From Phocaeicola faecalis (GTDB lineage Bacteria; Bacteroidota; Bacteroidia; Bacteroidales; Bacteroidaceae): DNA of 64,000 nucleotides. Location: contig NZ_JADNRM010000005.1 of the NCBI RefSeq assembly GCF_021730445.1, positions 62,001 through 126,000 on the forward strand, read 5' to 3'. The translations under genes were made by a program, and so were the position numbers. Within the stretch, counting starts at the first letter, position 1; the number at the start of each line of letters is the position of its first letter. The notes beneath the pieces were generated by a model that was not told the origin of the DNA, searched no databases, and saw nothing but the letters and a program-made list of their open reading frames with translations. Shown here one piece after another: positions 34,491-41,802 of the stretch.

Positions 34491-35324
34491 AATCTTTAGA
34501 TTTAGGGTTCAAAGATAATGAAGATTTAATTAATCCTAGCAAAATTTCAAGAAGTTTCTAAGAAAACTATCTATTAGACAGTAAAACTGCACAATATCAT
34601 TCTACATGAGCAAGAATAGGCATTTAAGAAGGTAGCTGCCTTTCGGATAGTTTCAAATGAAAGTATTCGCATCGGATAGCAGGAAATAATGACATGTAAC
34701 CTACAAAAAATACATTATTGGGCAAAAATGAGAGCAATGCTCTCACCTTTCCAAGCGTCTCTCACCCGCATCTCTCATACCTGAAAGGCTTTATACATCG
34801 GACTTTCAACAACACGAGTGAGAGAATGAGAGATAAAATACATTCTAACTGTTTTGCGCAGAGGATTACTGAAGAAGAAATAGTAAGAGTCAATGGCGAA
34901 GACTATATTAAACAGACAGATATGTTACATGCCGCAAGGAGAGTGTCCAGTCAAACTTAACCCAATAGTAGCCATCCGCCCAATGATTATTAGGTTATCT
35001 CCCTTATTTTCATTTTCTTTGTATCCGAACGAAAGGAAAAATAATAATAAATTATACCAATGAACAGTACTCACCCGACGACAAAACTGTCGGCGCTAAA
35101 TATGCCGAGAAATCTTTTCACCGGACAGAGATTATCTGTCTGGATATAGAAACGATAAGCGGAAAGGGAAAAACGGTACGTTCTTGATAAAAAAGAAATC
35201 CTCTCCTATGCTACATTTCCATTGAAGCAGATGGAGGGGTGCCAAAAGTCCGACAGTCCCCCTCCACTAGTCTCGGATGACATAATGATAGGCTGTTTCA
35301 GTTCAGTGAGGGCTCTTCATCAGA
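34491..35324. other. 834-bp region with no supported gene
   Basis: Beyond the promoter at 34510 I cannot support a gene here. A TTG-initiated frame of 80 codons (34718-34960) overlaps several GAGAGA-type inverted repeats, including TGAGAGC/GCTCTCA at 34729-34745 and TCTCTCA/TGAGAGA repeats at about 34758-34835, so it may be a remnant or no gene. A 29-codon ATG frame at 35060-35149 is preceded by an A-rich leader and is equally weak. Confidence 0.5.
34510..34517 (-). promoter_or_regulatory. -7 box for the XRE-cupin operon
   Basis: TATCTTTG on the minus strand, a TAnnTTTG match 20 bp upstream of the ATG at 34490. Confidence 0.55.
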
Positions 35325-36623
35325 TTACCATTTGGCAAAGAAGAGTTTCGGATTGATATTCAAAGAAACCCATCCCCAGTCCTGCCAACTGCTATGATTA
35401 CCGCCTTTCACTGCATCCATGGTCTTGGTTCCCAACATGAATGAATAACCGGCTGACAGTTTCACGTCTTTCATAATGCTCCAATCCACCTGAGTATCTA
35501 TTTCGGAGCCTAATCCTTTGCTCAGCTTCTCCCCGCCGAGCAACGGCTTCTGTGCCGCACTGAAATAATGATAATTCACCTGCAATGCAACTTTCGGCGA
35601 TGCCTTGAACGCTAGTCCGATGCGATTGTCCCACAAGCCGGGAGCCGATACACCCTGCACCCATGAAGAAGCATAGAAATAATCCATGGCTCCATAGAAC
35701 TTATGATGGGTGCCGTAAAGCGGGTCGAAGGCCTTGTTCTTGTCACCTTCTTCCTTGTTGCCACTCAGGTAATCACTACCGACGGTAACCGACCACGCTT
35801 TGTCTATCTTATAAGAAGCGACCACACTCCACATATAGGCGGAGACATTCTTTGAATTCATATTCTTATCGGGCTTGCTCTTTCCCGACTGATAATAGAA
35901 AGCGCCGTTCAAATTCCAATTGCCCGGATGAAAAGTCAGATAGGTGCCCATGGTCTGCATATAGCGGCTCTTCGCCTTTTGCTCGTCACCGGCTTCCCAA
36001 CCCAGATTCATAAACAGCAGGGAGGCTTCAAACGGAGTGGCCTTTGCTTTATAGTGATACCATGCTGTCTGCATGCTCTTATAAGGCTGCCCGATAGCAT
36101 TGTAGTAAGTTCCTGCATATTTCTCATCATTCTGATTGAAGGCCAGAATCAAATGAAGTTGGTTGTGCTCATCCCGATAGCCTAGTTTCAGGGCATCGTG
36201 ATAACGTCCTGCTACATTCCAATCCAATCCGCCCAAAATGCGTTCGTCATCATAAGAAAGCGTCTGACGTCCCAAGCGAGCAAAGAAGCCGTTCTTTGAA
36301 GTTAACTCAGCCCAAGCCTCATTCATGATGAAACGGCCGTTCTTGTCAATCTGAGGATCTTGTCCCCACACTCCCACGTGCTGGGCAGATATTTTCATGC
36401 TCAAACCCGTGCGTCTGTATTCCATAGAAAGGCGGGCGCGATTGTTGATGAAGGAGGCAGAAGGCTCCCCTTCCTCACGAGGAAGTAATGCACCGTTACG
36501 GTATTCAGCACGCGGACGAATCTGTGCGGACATACTAAACTCATTTTCCTTATTGTCATCCTGCGCATACGTCAGGCCGGGAAGCAAGAGTAAACTTGCC
36601 GCCAATAGTCTAAAATGTTTCAT
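35325..36623 (-). CDS. Alginate-export-type outer-membrane porin
   Basis: A 432-residue beta-barrel protein with a signal peptide (cleavage near LTYAQ, residue 21). The N-terminal pattern FSMSAQIRPRAEYRNGALL and FARLGRQTLSYDDERILGGLDW is that of the alginate_exp family (AlgE-like porins), and the chain ends in the aromatic KLFFAKW expected for outer-membrane insertion. It is the last gene of the nrfHA-cytochrome maturation operon, 17 bp after ccsA, so it may let nitrite or another small anion cross the outer membrane. That role is inferred from position only. Confidence 0.75.
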   Translation of the reverse strand: MKHFRLLAASLLLLPGLTYAQDDNKENEFSMSAQIRPRAEYRNGALLPREEGEPSASFINNRARLSMEYRRTGLSMKISAQHVGVWGQDPQIDKNGRFIMNEAWAELTSKNGFFARLGRQTLSYDDERILGGLDWNVAGRYHDALKLGYRDEHNQLHLILAFNQNDEKYAGTYYNAIGQPYKSMQTAWYHYKAKATPFEASLLFMNLGWEAGDEQKAKSRYMQTMGTYLTFHPGNWNLNGAFYYQSGKSKPDKNMNSKNVSAYMWSVVASYKIDKAWSVTVGSDYLSGNKEEGDKNKAFDPLYGTHHKFYGAMDYFYASSWVQGVSAPGLWDNRIGLAFKASPKVALQVNYHYFSAAQKPLLGGEKLSKGLGSEIDTQVDWSIMKDVKLSAGYSFMLGTKTMDAVKGGNHSSWQDWGWVSLNINPKLFFAKW

Positions 36624-36640
36624 CGCTTTATTCTTTTAAA

Positions 36641-37432
36641 TTAGTTCAGATTATATGTGTGTACACTCACTCCTTGCGCCGAGGGCAGGTAATTGATGCC
36701 ATACCAGCACATTTGGAGCAGCACGAATGCCACAAGTGAGATAATCAATGCTTTCTTATAGTCGGCGGGACATCCCAAGCGGAAATGGATATAGGCCAGA
36801 TAGCCAAACCAAGTAGCTGCCGCCCAAGTCTCCTTCGGATCCCATGCCCAGTAATGTCCCCATGCTTCTTTGGCCCATACTGCCCCGAAGAGCATTCCCA
36901 AAGTCATAAAGGCAAGTCCCACACAGATTAGATTATCACATAAATCGAGTTCTTGCCTTCCAGGTGTTTTCTTCTTGAACCATAGCAGGTAGACCGCCAT
37001 CACTGCAGCAGCCCCCAGCATGGCGTATGCAAACATATATACAATGACGTGAGGAGCAAACCATGGGCTTTGAAGCGCGGGCATCAACGTCTTATTATGA
37101 ATTTCAGGTTTAAACAGATTGATGCAGATAAAGACTAATGACAGAATGAAGCTGAAACTCAGAATCCATTTGTACTTCCAACGGAAGTAGGTTATCAGTC
37201 CTGCCAAGGGCAGGAAAAAAGAATACCACAAGCGTGTCTCTCCCATTGTGCGCATGGGCGGTCGCTCCAACGATATCCACATCAAGAGGATAAAGGTGAA
37301 GAATATCGCCAGTCCTGCCAATGTAAAGCCGTAAACCAATGCCTTGCGTTTTCCTTTCCAAGCGGCAAAAGCGCCGATTGCCCAACAAATCAGAGCAACA
37401 ATGGCAAAGAAGATGAAATAATCCCAACTCAT
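36641..37432 (-). CDS. ccsA: CcsA/ResC-type cytochrome c biogenesis protein
   Basis: A 263-residue integral membrane protein with about eight helices. The heme-handling WWD signature is WGHYWAWDPKETWAAATWF (about residues 188-206), with conserved His residues around it. It forms the heme exporter/lyase of System II together with the ResB-like protein, whose gene overlaps its start by 4 nt (ATGA at 37429-37432). It would attach heme to the CXXCH and CXXCK sites of NrfH and NrfA encoded upstream in the same operon. Confidence 0.92.
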   Translation of the reverse strand: MSWDYFIFFAIVALICWAIGAFAAWKGKRKALVYGFTLAGLAIFFTFILLMWISLERPPMRTMGETRLWYSFFLPLAGLITYFRWKYKWILSFSFILSLVFICINLFKPEIHNKTLMPALQSPWFAPHVIVYMFAYAMLGAAAVMAVYLLWFKKKTPGRQELDLCDNLICVGLAFMTLGMLFGAVWAKEAWGHYWAWDPKETWAAATWFGYLAYIHFRLGCPADYKKALIISLVAFVLLQMCWYGINYLPSAQGVSVHTYNLN

Positions 37433-38697
37433 GAGTGTGCCTCCTTTCTTTCTTCAACCTGTCCGGACTCTCTTCTCCCCAGCTGGGCGGTGGTAAACAA
37501 ACAGACGGCACCGAGAATCATCATGCCGATACCGATATAGACATAAGGTAGCCAAGGGTCGCGCACTAATTCAAAGACGCTGATGTTACTCCATCGTCCT
37601 TTTGTTTCATCGTAACTCAACTGATAGATTTTCCAACCGTCTATTTCGTATGGTTTGTTGACTTCTATCGTGCCCGATTCCTGCTTACCGCTTTCTGTGT
37701 ACAGGGTCACATCCGAAGCAAAACGTTGCGGTTCGCGTTCGGGCATCACCATACTTATCCGGTCATTCAGTTTCAGGGCTTTGTAGGGAAACATAAAACT
37801 ACCGCAGCTCACCCACCCCTCTTTGGTTTCATGGGTTTTGCGGTTCTTTGCTTTCAGATAGATAGCATACGTTGCCCCCATCGAACGAAACTCGGTGAAA
37901 CGAAGGGTATCTTCCGTTGCCACCAAAGCCGCTTCGGGGATGGACTGCGTGATATTCAACTCCCAGTCCAGCAGGTCGCCATGCGACACTCCTTCTTCCA
38001 ACAGCACATGGGCAGGAGCGTCTTCGGGTAATACCTTACCGGTGGCATTGTCAATCAACATAAGCTTAGGAGGATATTCATCGATGGTAAAGTCGTTGAG
38101 TTCGATAGCCAAAGGAAGTTCCACCAAATTTTGATTTTCTTCATCTTGAGCACGCCATTCAGTATTGCCCAAAGAGGTGGTCATACGAAGGCGCTGCATA
38201 TCGGCATTGCCCAAAGTGGCGGCAACCAATGCTATAAAAAGTCCGACATGGTTAAGCAGAAAGGGAATTTTTTTCCAATGGAAGGGAAAGGTGGAACGAA
38301 GAATGGTCATCCCCAACGACAGACTCATCCATATATATAGGAGTACGAAAGACCAAGAAGAGAGCATTTGGGTAAAAAGCCCCTCCACCGCATCAATGGC
38401 ATGATGCGAAGGAACCTGCTTCACCAATCCCATCAGGACAGTGGCTACCACTACCCAAAGCAAAGAAGAAACGGCAGCCGTATAATGACTCAGCCAACCA
38501 AATACATAGACCTTCTTCCGCAGGGCATTCATTACTCCCAACAGAATCAGAAAAGCTGCCAATACGATTACATTCACCGGAAAGGCAATCCAGTCCCATT
38601 CTATTTTACCGACAGTTGCCTGTAACAGAATTCCTGTTACAAGCAGACCGGCACCAATCATGATACCTTCTCTCAACTTCCAAGGTTTATTCCACAT
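37429..38697 (-). CDS. ResB-like cytochrome c biogenesis protein
   Basis: A 422-residue membrane protein of System II cytochrome c maturation. It has about three to four N-terminal helices (GIMIGAGLLVTGILLQATVG; WIAFPVNVIVLAAFLILLGV; VSSLLWVVVATVLMGLV; FLLNHVGLFIALVAATLG), a large periplasmic domain (about 180-375) and a final helix (YVYIGIGMMILGAVCLF). NHVGLFIALV resembles the conserved His-containing helix of ResB. It is 60 bp downstream of nrfA with an intercistronic hairpin between, and overlaps ccsA. Confidence 0.85.
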   Translation of the reverse strand: MWNKPWKLREGIMIGAGLLVTGILLQATVGKIEWDWIAFPVNVIVLAAFLILLGVMNALRKKVYVFGWLSHYTAAVSSLLWVVVATVLMGLVKQVPSHHAIDAVEGLFTQMLSSWSFVLLYIWMSLSLGMTILRSTFPFHWKKIPFLLNHVGLFIALVAATLGNADMQRLRMTTSLGNTEWRAQDEENQNLVELPLAIELNDFTIDEYPPKLMLIDNATGKVLPEDAPAHVLLEEGVSHGDLLDWELNITQSIPEAALVATEDTLRFTEFRSMGATYAIYLKAKNRKTHETKEGWVSCGSFMFPYKALKLNDRISMVMPEREPQRFASDVTLYTESGKQESGTIEVNKPYEIDGWKIYQLSYDETKGRWSNISVFELVRDPWLPYVYIGIGMMILGAVCLFTTAQLGRRESGQVEERKEAHS

Positions 38698-38715
38698 AGT
38701 TCATTCCTTATCATT

Positions 38716-38748
38716 CACAGGAACGAATCTTAAGTATCCGTTCCTGTG
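38716..38748 (-). other. Intercistronic hairpin between nrfA and ccs genes
   Basis: A perfect 10-bp inverted repeat CACAGGAACG/CGTTCCTGTG with a 13-nt loop. No T run follows on the minus strand, so it is more likely an mRNA-stability or attenuation element than a full terminator, letting nrfHA be made in excess of the maturation proteins. Confidence 0.6.
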
Positions 38749-38757
38749 CTAATCAAT

Positions 38758-40239
38758 TTATAATTTCGCAATGCGTCCGTTAGCCTTTGCTTTTTCCAAC
38801 CAGCCTGGAACAGCTTCTTTCAAGAACTTGTCTTTTGCCGCTTTCTCGGCAGGAATATCCAAACCGATATATTGCTGAGCTTTTTCTTTTGTCGAAATGT
38901 CCGGCATCGGAACGTCATCGGTATAACCGTGAACGGCCAACACCTTAGAAATAGCCAGTCGCGCCTGCATTGCCTTATCCAATCCGTGTCCCAAGATACG
39001 TTGGATTTCTTGCGGAGCATGGAAAGCACCACCATGAGAAGCCACACCGAAGTCCCATCTCCACTGTGCCTGACGGATTAGTTTCAGTGCTTCTCTCATC
39101 TGGTCTTCCGTAGCTCCCTTATCCCATGCAAACTTCGCTTCAATATGTGCCTTAGCCAATTCTTGTTCCAAACGGGTACGCGCTTCATTTGCTTTGCGCT
39201 GACGGTCGTACACATTATTACGAAGCGTCTCCTCACTCTCACGATGGCAAGTCTGGCAAGTGCGGTCAATCATAGCCAACGGACTCTGAATGTGGTGATC
39301 GCTGAACTTCACGCCGCCTTCACTCTTGTAAGGCATATGACAATCGGCACACGACACACCGCGCTGAGCATGAATGCCCATCTGAGAGATTTCATAATCA
39401 GGATGCTGGGCTTTCAGGATTCGTGCACGACTCAACTTGTGGGTGTAATCGGCAAAATCGGTCTCATCATAATATTCTTCCATCGCCTCAACAGTAAAAC
39501 CTTTGTCCCATGGGAATGTCAGATACTTACCGTCGCCCTTGAAATAATATTCCACATGGCATTGCGCACAAACCAATGAACGCATTTCCTGCGGAGTGGC
39601 TTTGGTAATGTCCTTTCCCTGACGGCGGAATGCTTCTATCAAAGCCGGACGGCTGATATGAAGATTCATATTTTCAGGTTCATGACAATCAGCACAACCG
39701 ATAGGATTTACTATTTCACTACCGAATGCCGCCCATTTGTTATTATAAAAAGAGTCCACACCGATAGCCTCCATCATACGGGGTACATCCGGACTCTTGC
39801 AAGTCCAACAAGTAGAGGGTTGAGGCCCTTCGGTTGCACTCATCGGCGCACCGGTACGCAAGCTTGCTGTGATATCTTCAATGGCATGCATATGTCCGCG
39901 CGGCGTCGAGTAATCCTTCGAGAAGGCATAACCAGCCCACAAAACTACCATTTCCGGGCGTTTTTCCAAAACATCTACCGCAACATTTCCATTAAACTCA
40001 CTCTCAAAGTCTGTCTTTGCCGTTTCAGTCCATGTTTGATATTCACGCGGATAATTCTCACCGAAAATCGGATTGCGGGCTTCGATGCCCGTTATCTCTA
40101 CCTTTTTATTATTAAAGACGCTTGCCAGTTCTGCCCGCCGCTCCATCAATGATGAAACCGTCAGTCCCAACACAAACACGACAGCCATCGAACCACCGAA
40201 CAACAGCCATCCTTGCCAAGATTTTAATTTCTTTTCCAT
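38758..40239 (-). CDS. nrfA: Ammonia-forming cytochrome c nitrite reductase
   Basis: A 493-residue pentaheme NrfA that reduces nitrite to ammonium in the periplasm. It has an uncleaved or cleavable N-terminal helix and the catalytic heme site CWTCK (C144 to K148), where Lys replaces His as in all typical NrfA. Four further CXXCH sites follow: CADCHEPENMNLH, CAQCHVEYYF, CADCHMPYKSEGG and CQTCHRESEE. It partners with the membrane tetraheme NrfH encoded 21 bp upstream. Respiratory nitrite use or detoxification is expected under low oxygen, in agreement with the Crp/Fnr-type site at the operon promoter. Confidence 0.98.
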   Translation of the reverse strand: MEKKLKSWQGWLLFGGSMAVVFVLGLTVSSLMERRAELASVFNNKKVEITGIEARNPIFGENYPREYQTWTETAKTDFESEFNGNVAVDVLEKRPEMVVLWAGYAFSKDYSTPRGHMHAIEDITASLRTGAPMSATEGPQPSTCWTCKSPDVPRMMEAIGVDSFYNNKWAAFGSEIVNPIGCADCHEPENMNLHISRPALIEAFRRQGKDITKATPQEMRSLVCAQCHVEYYFKGDGKYLTFPWDKGFTVEAMEEYYDETDFADYTHKLSRARILKAQHPDYEISQMGIHAQRGVSCADCHMPYKSEGGVKFSDHHIQSPLAMIDRTCQTCHRESEETLRNNVYDRQRKANEARTRLEQELAKAHIEAKFAWDKGATEDQMREALKLIRQAQWRWDFGVASHGGAFHAPQEIQRILGHGLDKAMQARLAISKVLAVHGYTDDVPMPDISTKEKAQQYIGLDIPAEKAAKDKFLKEAVPGWLEKAKANGRIAKL

Positions 40240-40260
40240 CGTATGTTTTTCCTTTGATTA

Positions 40261-40851
40261 TTATTTCTTTTTTATTCTCTGTAACCATTCAGGTACGGGC
40301 GATGCCGGATAGGGTACCAACGCGGCAGGAGTAGAGGACAGAGTATTCGTTCCTCCGTGGGGCACATCCCTGTGACAATCCCAACATGCCTTTCCGTGTC
40401 CAACCTGTGCCATCATGTAGTCAATCTTTCCCGCATTGACAAACTCGTTATTCAACTGCGTATGACAACGGATGCAATTATTCATAATCACATTAGCGCT
40501 TTCGTCATTCGCCTTTATCACCTGCGACTCGCTATGGGTGAGGAAAGCAGCCACATGCCGCATGCCATCCATTCCCTTGAATGTCCATTTCTTCACGGCA
40601 TTTTCATGGGGCACATGGCAATCGTTACACGTAGCATTACGGCTGTGAGAACTGTGAAACCATGTAGCATAATAAGGAGCCATAATATGGCAATTGACAC
40701 AAGCCGACGAATCGTCGCCCAAATAAGTATGCGCCCGCAGCAAATAGAGGAACAACCCTCCGCCACCTGCCACAACGCCACACACAATCACGGCCAGTAC
40801 CTTCCACTTGCGAGAAGGGAGCAGTGTATTGATAAGTGTCGATATTTTCAT
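40261..40851 (-). CDS. nrfH: NrfH tetraheme quinol dehydrogenase
   Basis: A membrane-anchored NapC/NirT-family cytochrome of 196 residues that passes electrons from menaquinol to NrfA. One N-terminal helix (VLAVIVCGVVAGGGGLFLYLL) precedes four CXXCH sites: CVNCH, CNDCH, CIRCH and CWDCH. The frame also opens at a TTG (40872), but the promoter -7 box overlaps it, so ATG 40851 (MKISTLINTLL) is the likely start. It is the first gene of the nrfHA-ccs-porin operon. Confidence 0.95.
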   Translation of the reverse strand: MKISTLINTLLPSRKWKVLAVIVCGVVAGGGGLFLYLLRAHTYLGDDSSACVNCHIMAPYYATWFHSSHSRNATCNDCHVPHENAVKKWTFKGMDGMRHVAAFLTHSESQVIKANDESANVIMNNCIRCHTQLNNEFVNAGKIDYMMAQVGHGKACWDCHRDVPHGGTNTLSSTPAALVPYPASPVPEWLQRIKKK

Positions 40852-40869
40852 AACATCTTCTTTTTTTTG

Positions 40870-40877
40870 CAAAAATA
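40870..40877 (-). promoter_or_regulatory. -7 box of the nrf operon
   Basis: TATTTTTG on the minus strand matches TAnnTTTG. A start of transcription near 40866 would leave about 15 nt of leader to the nrfH ATG at 40851. The -33 position falls in the palindrome at 40898-40915, so the promoter is probably activator dependent. Confidence 0.7.
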
Positions 40878-40897
40878 GAAAGTCAAGACTAATAAAA

Positions 40898-40915
40898 GTG
40901 TAATCATGATTACAC
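40898..40915. promoter_or_regulatory. 18-bp perfect palindrome, Crp/Fnr-type operator
   Basis: GTGTAATCATGATTACAC is its own reverse complement over all 18 positions. Its centre (40906.5) is about 40 bp upstream of the predicted nrf transcript start, the class II activator position. It lies between the nrf operon and the divergent Crp/Fnr regulator gene, about 59 bp from the regulator's -7 box. The regulator at 41002 is the obvious candidate to bind it. Confidence 0.8.
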
Positions 40916-40973
40916 CCAGCAGATATTTACTAAATATTCCTTGGTAAGTTAAACGAATGTTTTTTTTATTTCC

Positions 40974-40981
40974 TATCTTTG
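40974..40981 (+). promoter_or_regulatory. -7 box of the Crp/Fnr regulator gene
   Basis: TATCTTTG matches TAnnTTTG and predicts transcription from about 40988. This puts the upstream in-frame ATG at 40957 outside the transcript and selects ATG 41002. Confidence 0.65.
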
Positions 40982-41001
40982 TCGCATCACTATCTCACAC
41001 C

Positions 41002-41697
41002 ATGGAAAAGATACTGTGTACGAAAGAACATAAGGAGTCATTGTTTCAAATCCCTCTGTTCAGAGATTTGCCTCAAAATGTAAAGTCTACCTTGCTCGAA
41101 AGGTTGGATTATCAATTGTACCATGTCAACAAGAAAGACGAAGTGGCACGGCAAGGAACTTCCTGTAAATGCTTATACGTATTATTATCGGGAAAACTAA
41201 GAGCCGACATTATCGACGGCTCCGGTAATGAAGTAATGATAGAATATATCATAGCACCACGTGCATTTGCCACTCCCCATTTGTTTAACACGGTAGACAA
41301 CCGTTTGCCTGTCACTTTCACCGCATTGGAAGACAGCGTTCTGTTTACCGCCTCCCGCGAATCCACTTTCAAATTAATCAGCGAAGAGCCCAACATTCTG
41401 CGCAGTTTCCTGTGCATCACCGGCAACTGCAATCAATGTACAGTGGCACGCCTCAATGTACTTTCATACAAAAATGTACGCGACCGCTTCGTCGCTTACC
41501 TGTTTGAGCATAAGCATTCGAATTCCTCTAAAATACAAATACTCCACAACCAAGTGCAACTGGCGGAATATCTCAACGTCACCCGTCCTGCGCTATCCAA
41601 AGAGATAAACAAAATGATAAAAGAGGGACTTATTATCCTTGATGGGAAAAATGTAGAACTGTTAAAAGGAAGCCATCCCGGTAATTATTTATTGTAA
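41002..41697 (+). CDS. Crp/Fnr-family transcriptional regulator
   Basis: A 231-residue regulator from ATG 41002 (MEKILCTKEHKESL). An N-terminal cyclic-nucleotide-binding-like beta-barrel (about 15-130, with LYVLLSGKLRADIIDGSGNEVMIEYI) is joined by a long helix to a winged helix (about 150-225) whose recognition helix is in LAEYLNVTRPALSKEINKM. It has several Cys residues (C6, C53, and the CITGNCNQC cluster at about 137-145) that might hold an Fe-S cluster or heme-linked redox site, but it lacks the classical FNR N-terminal Cys set. It is divergent from nrfHA and most likely activates it through the shared palindrome. Confidence 0.88.
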   Translation: MEKILCTKEHKESLFQIPLFRDLPQNVKSTLLERLDYQLYHVNKKDEVARQGTSCKCLYVLLSGKLRADIIDGSGNEVMIEYIIAPRAFATPHLFNTVDNRLPVTFTALEDSVLFTASRESTFKLISEEPNILRSFLCITGNCNQCTVARLNVLSYKNVRDRFVAYLFEHKHSNSSKIQILHNQVQLAEYLNVTRPALSKEINKMIKEGLIILDGKNVELLKGSHPGNYLL

Positions 41698-41775
41698 GCA
41701 CCTTGCCTGCCTTCTCTTTCTACTTAATCATTTAAAAGAAAAACGCTTTTATAGTATTAATTATAAAAGAATTGC

Positions 41776-41783
41776 TACTTTTG
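41776..41783 (+). promoter_or_regulatory. -7 box of the kinase gene at 41803
   Basis: TACTTTTG matches TAnnTTTG, 19 bp upstream of the ATG. Confidence 0.6.
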
Positions 41784-41802
41784 TAAAACACACACGTAGG
41801 AT

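Noticed and set aside
40957-41001. Upstream ATG for the Crp/Fnr gene
   Set aside because: The TATCTTTG box at 40974-40981 would lie inside the coding region; ATG 41002 follows the predicted transcript start.
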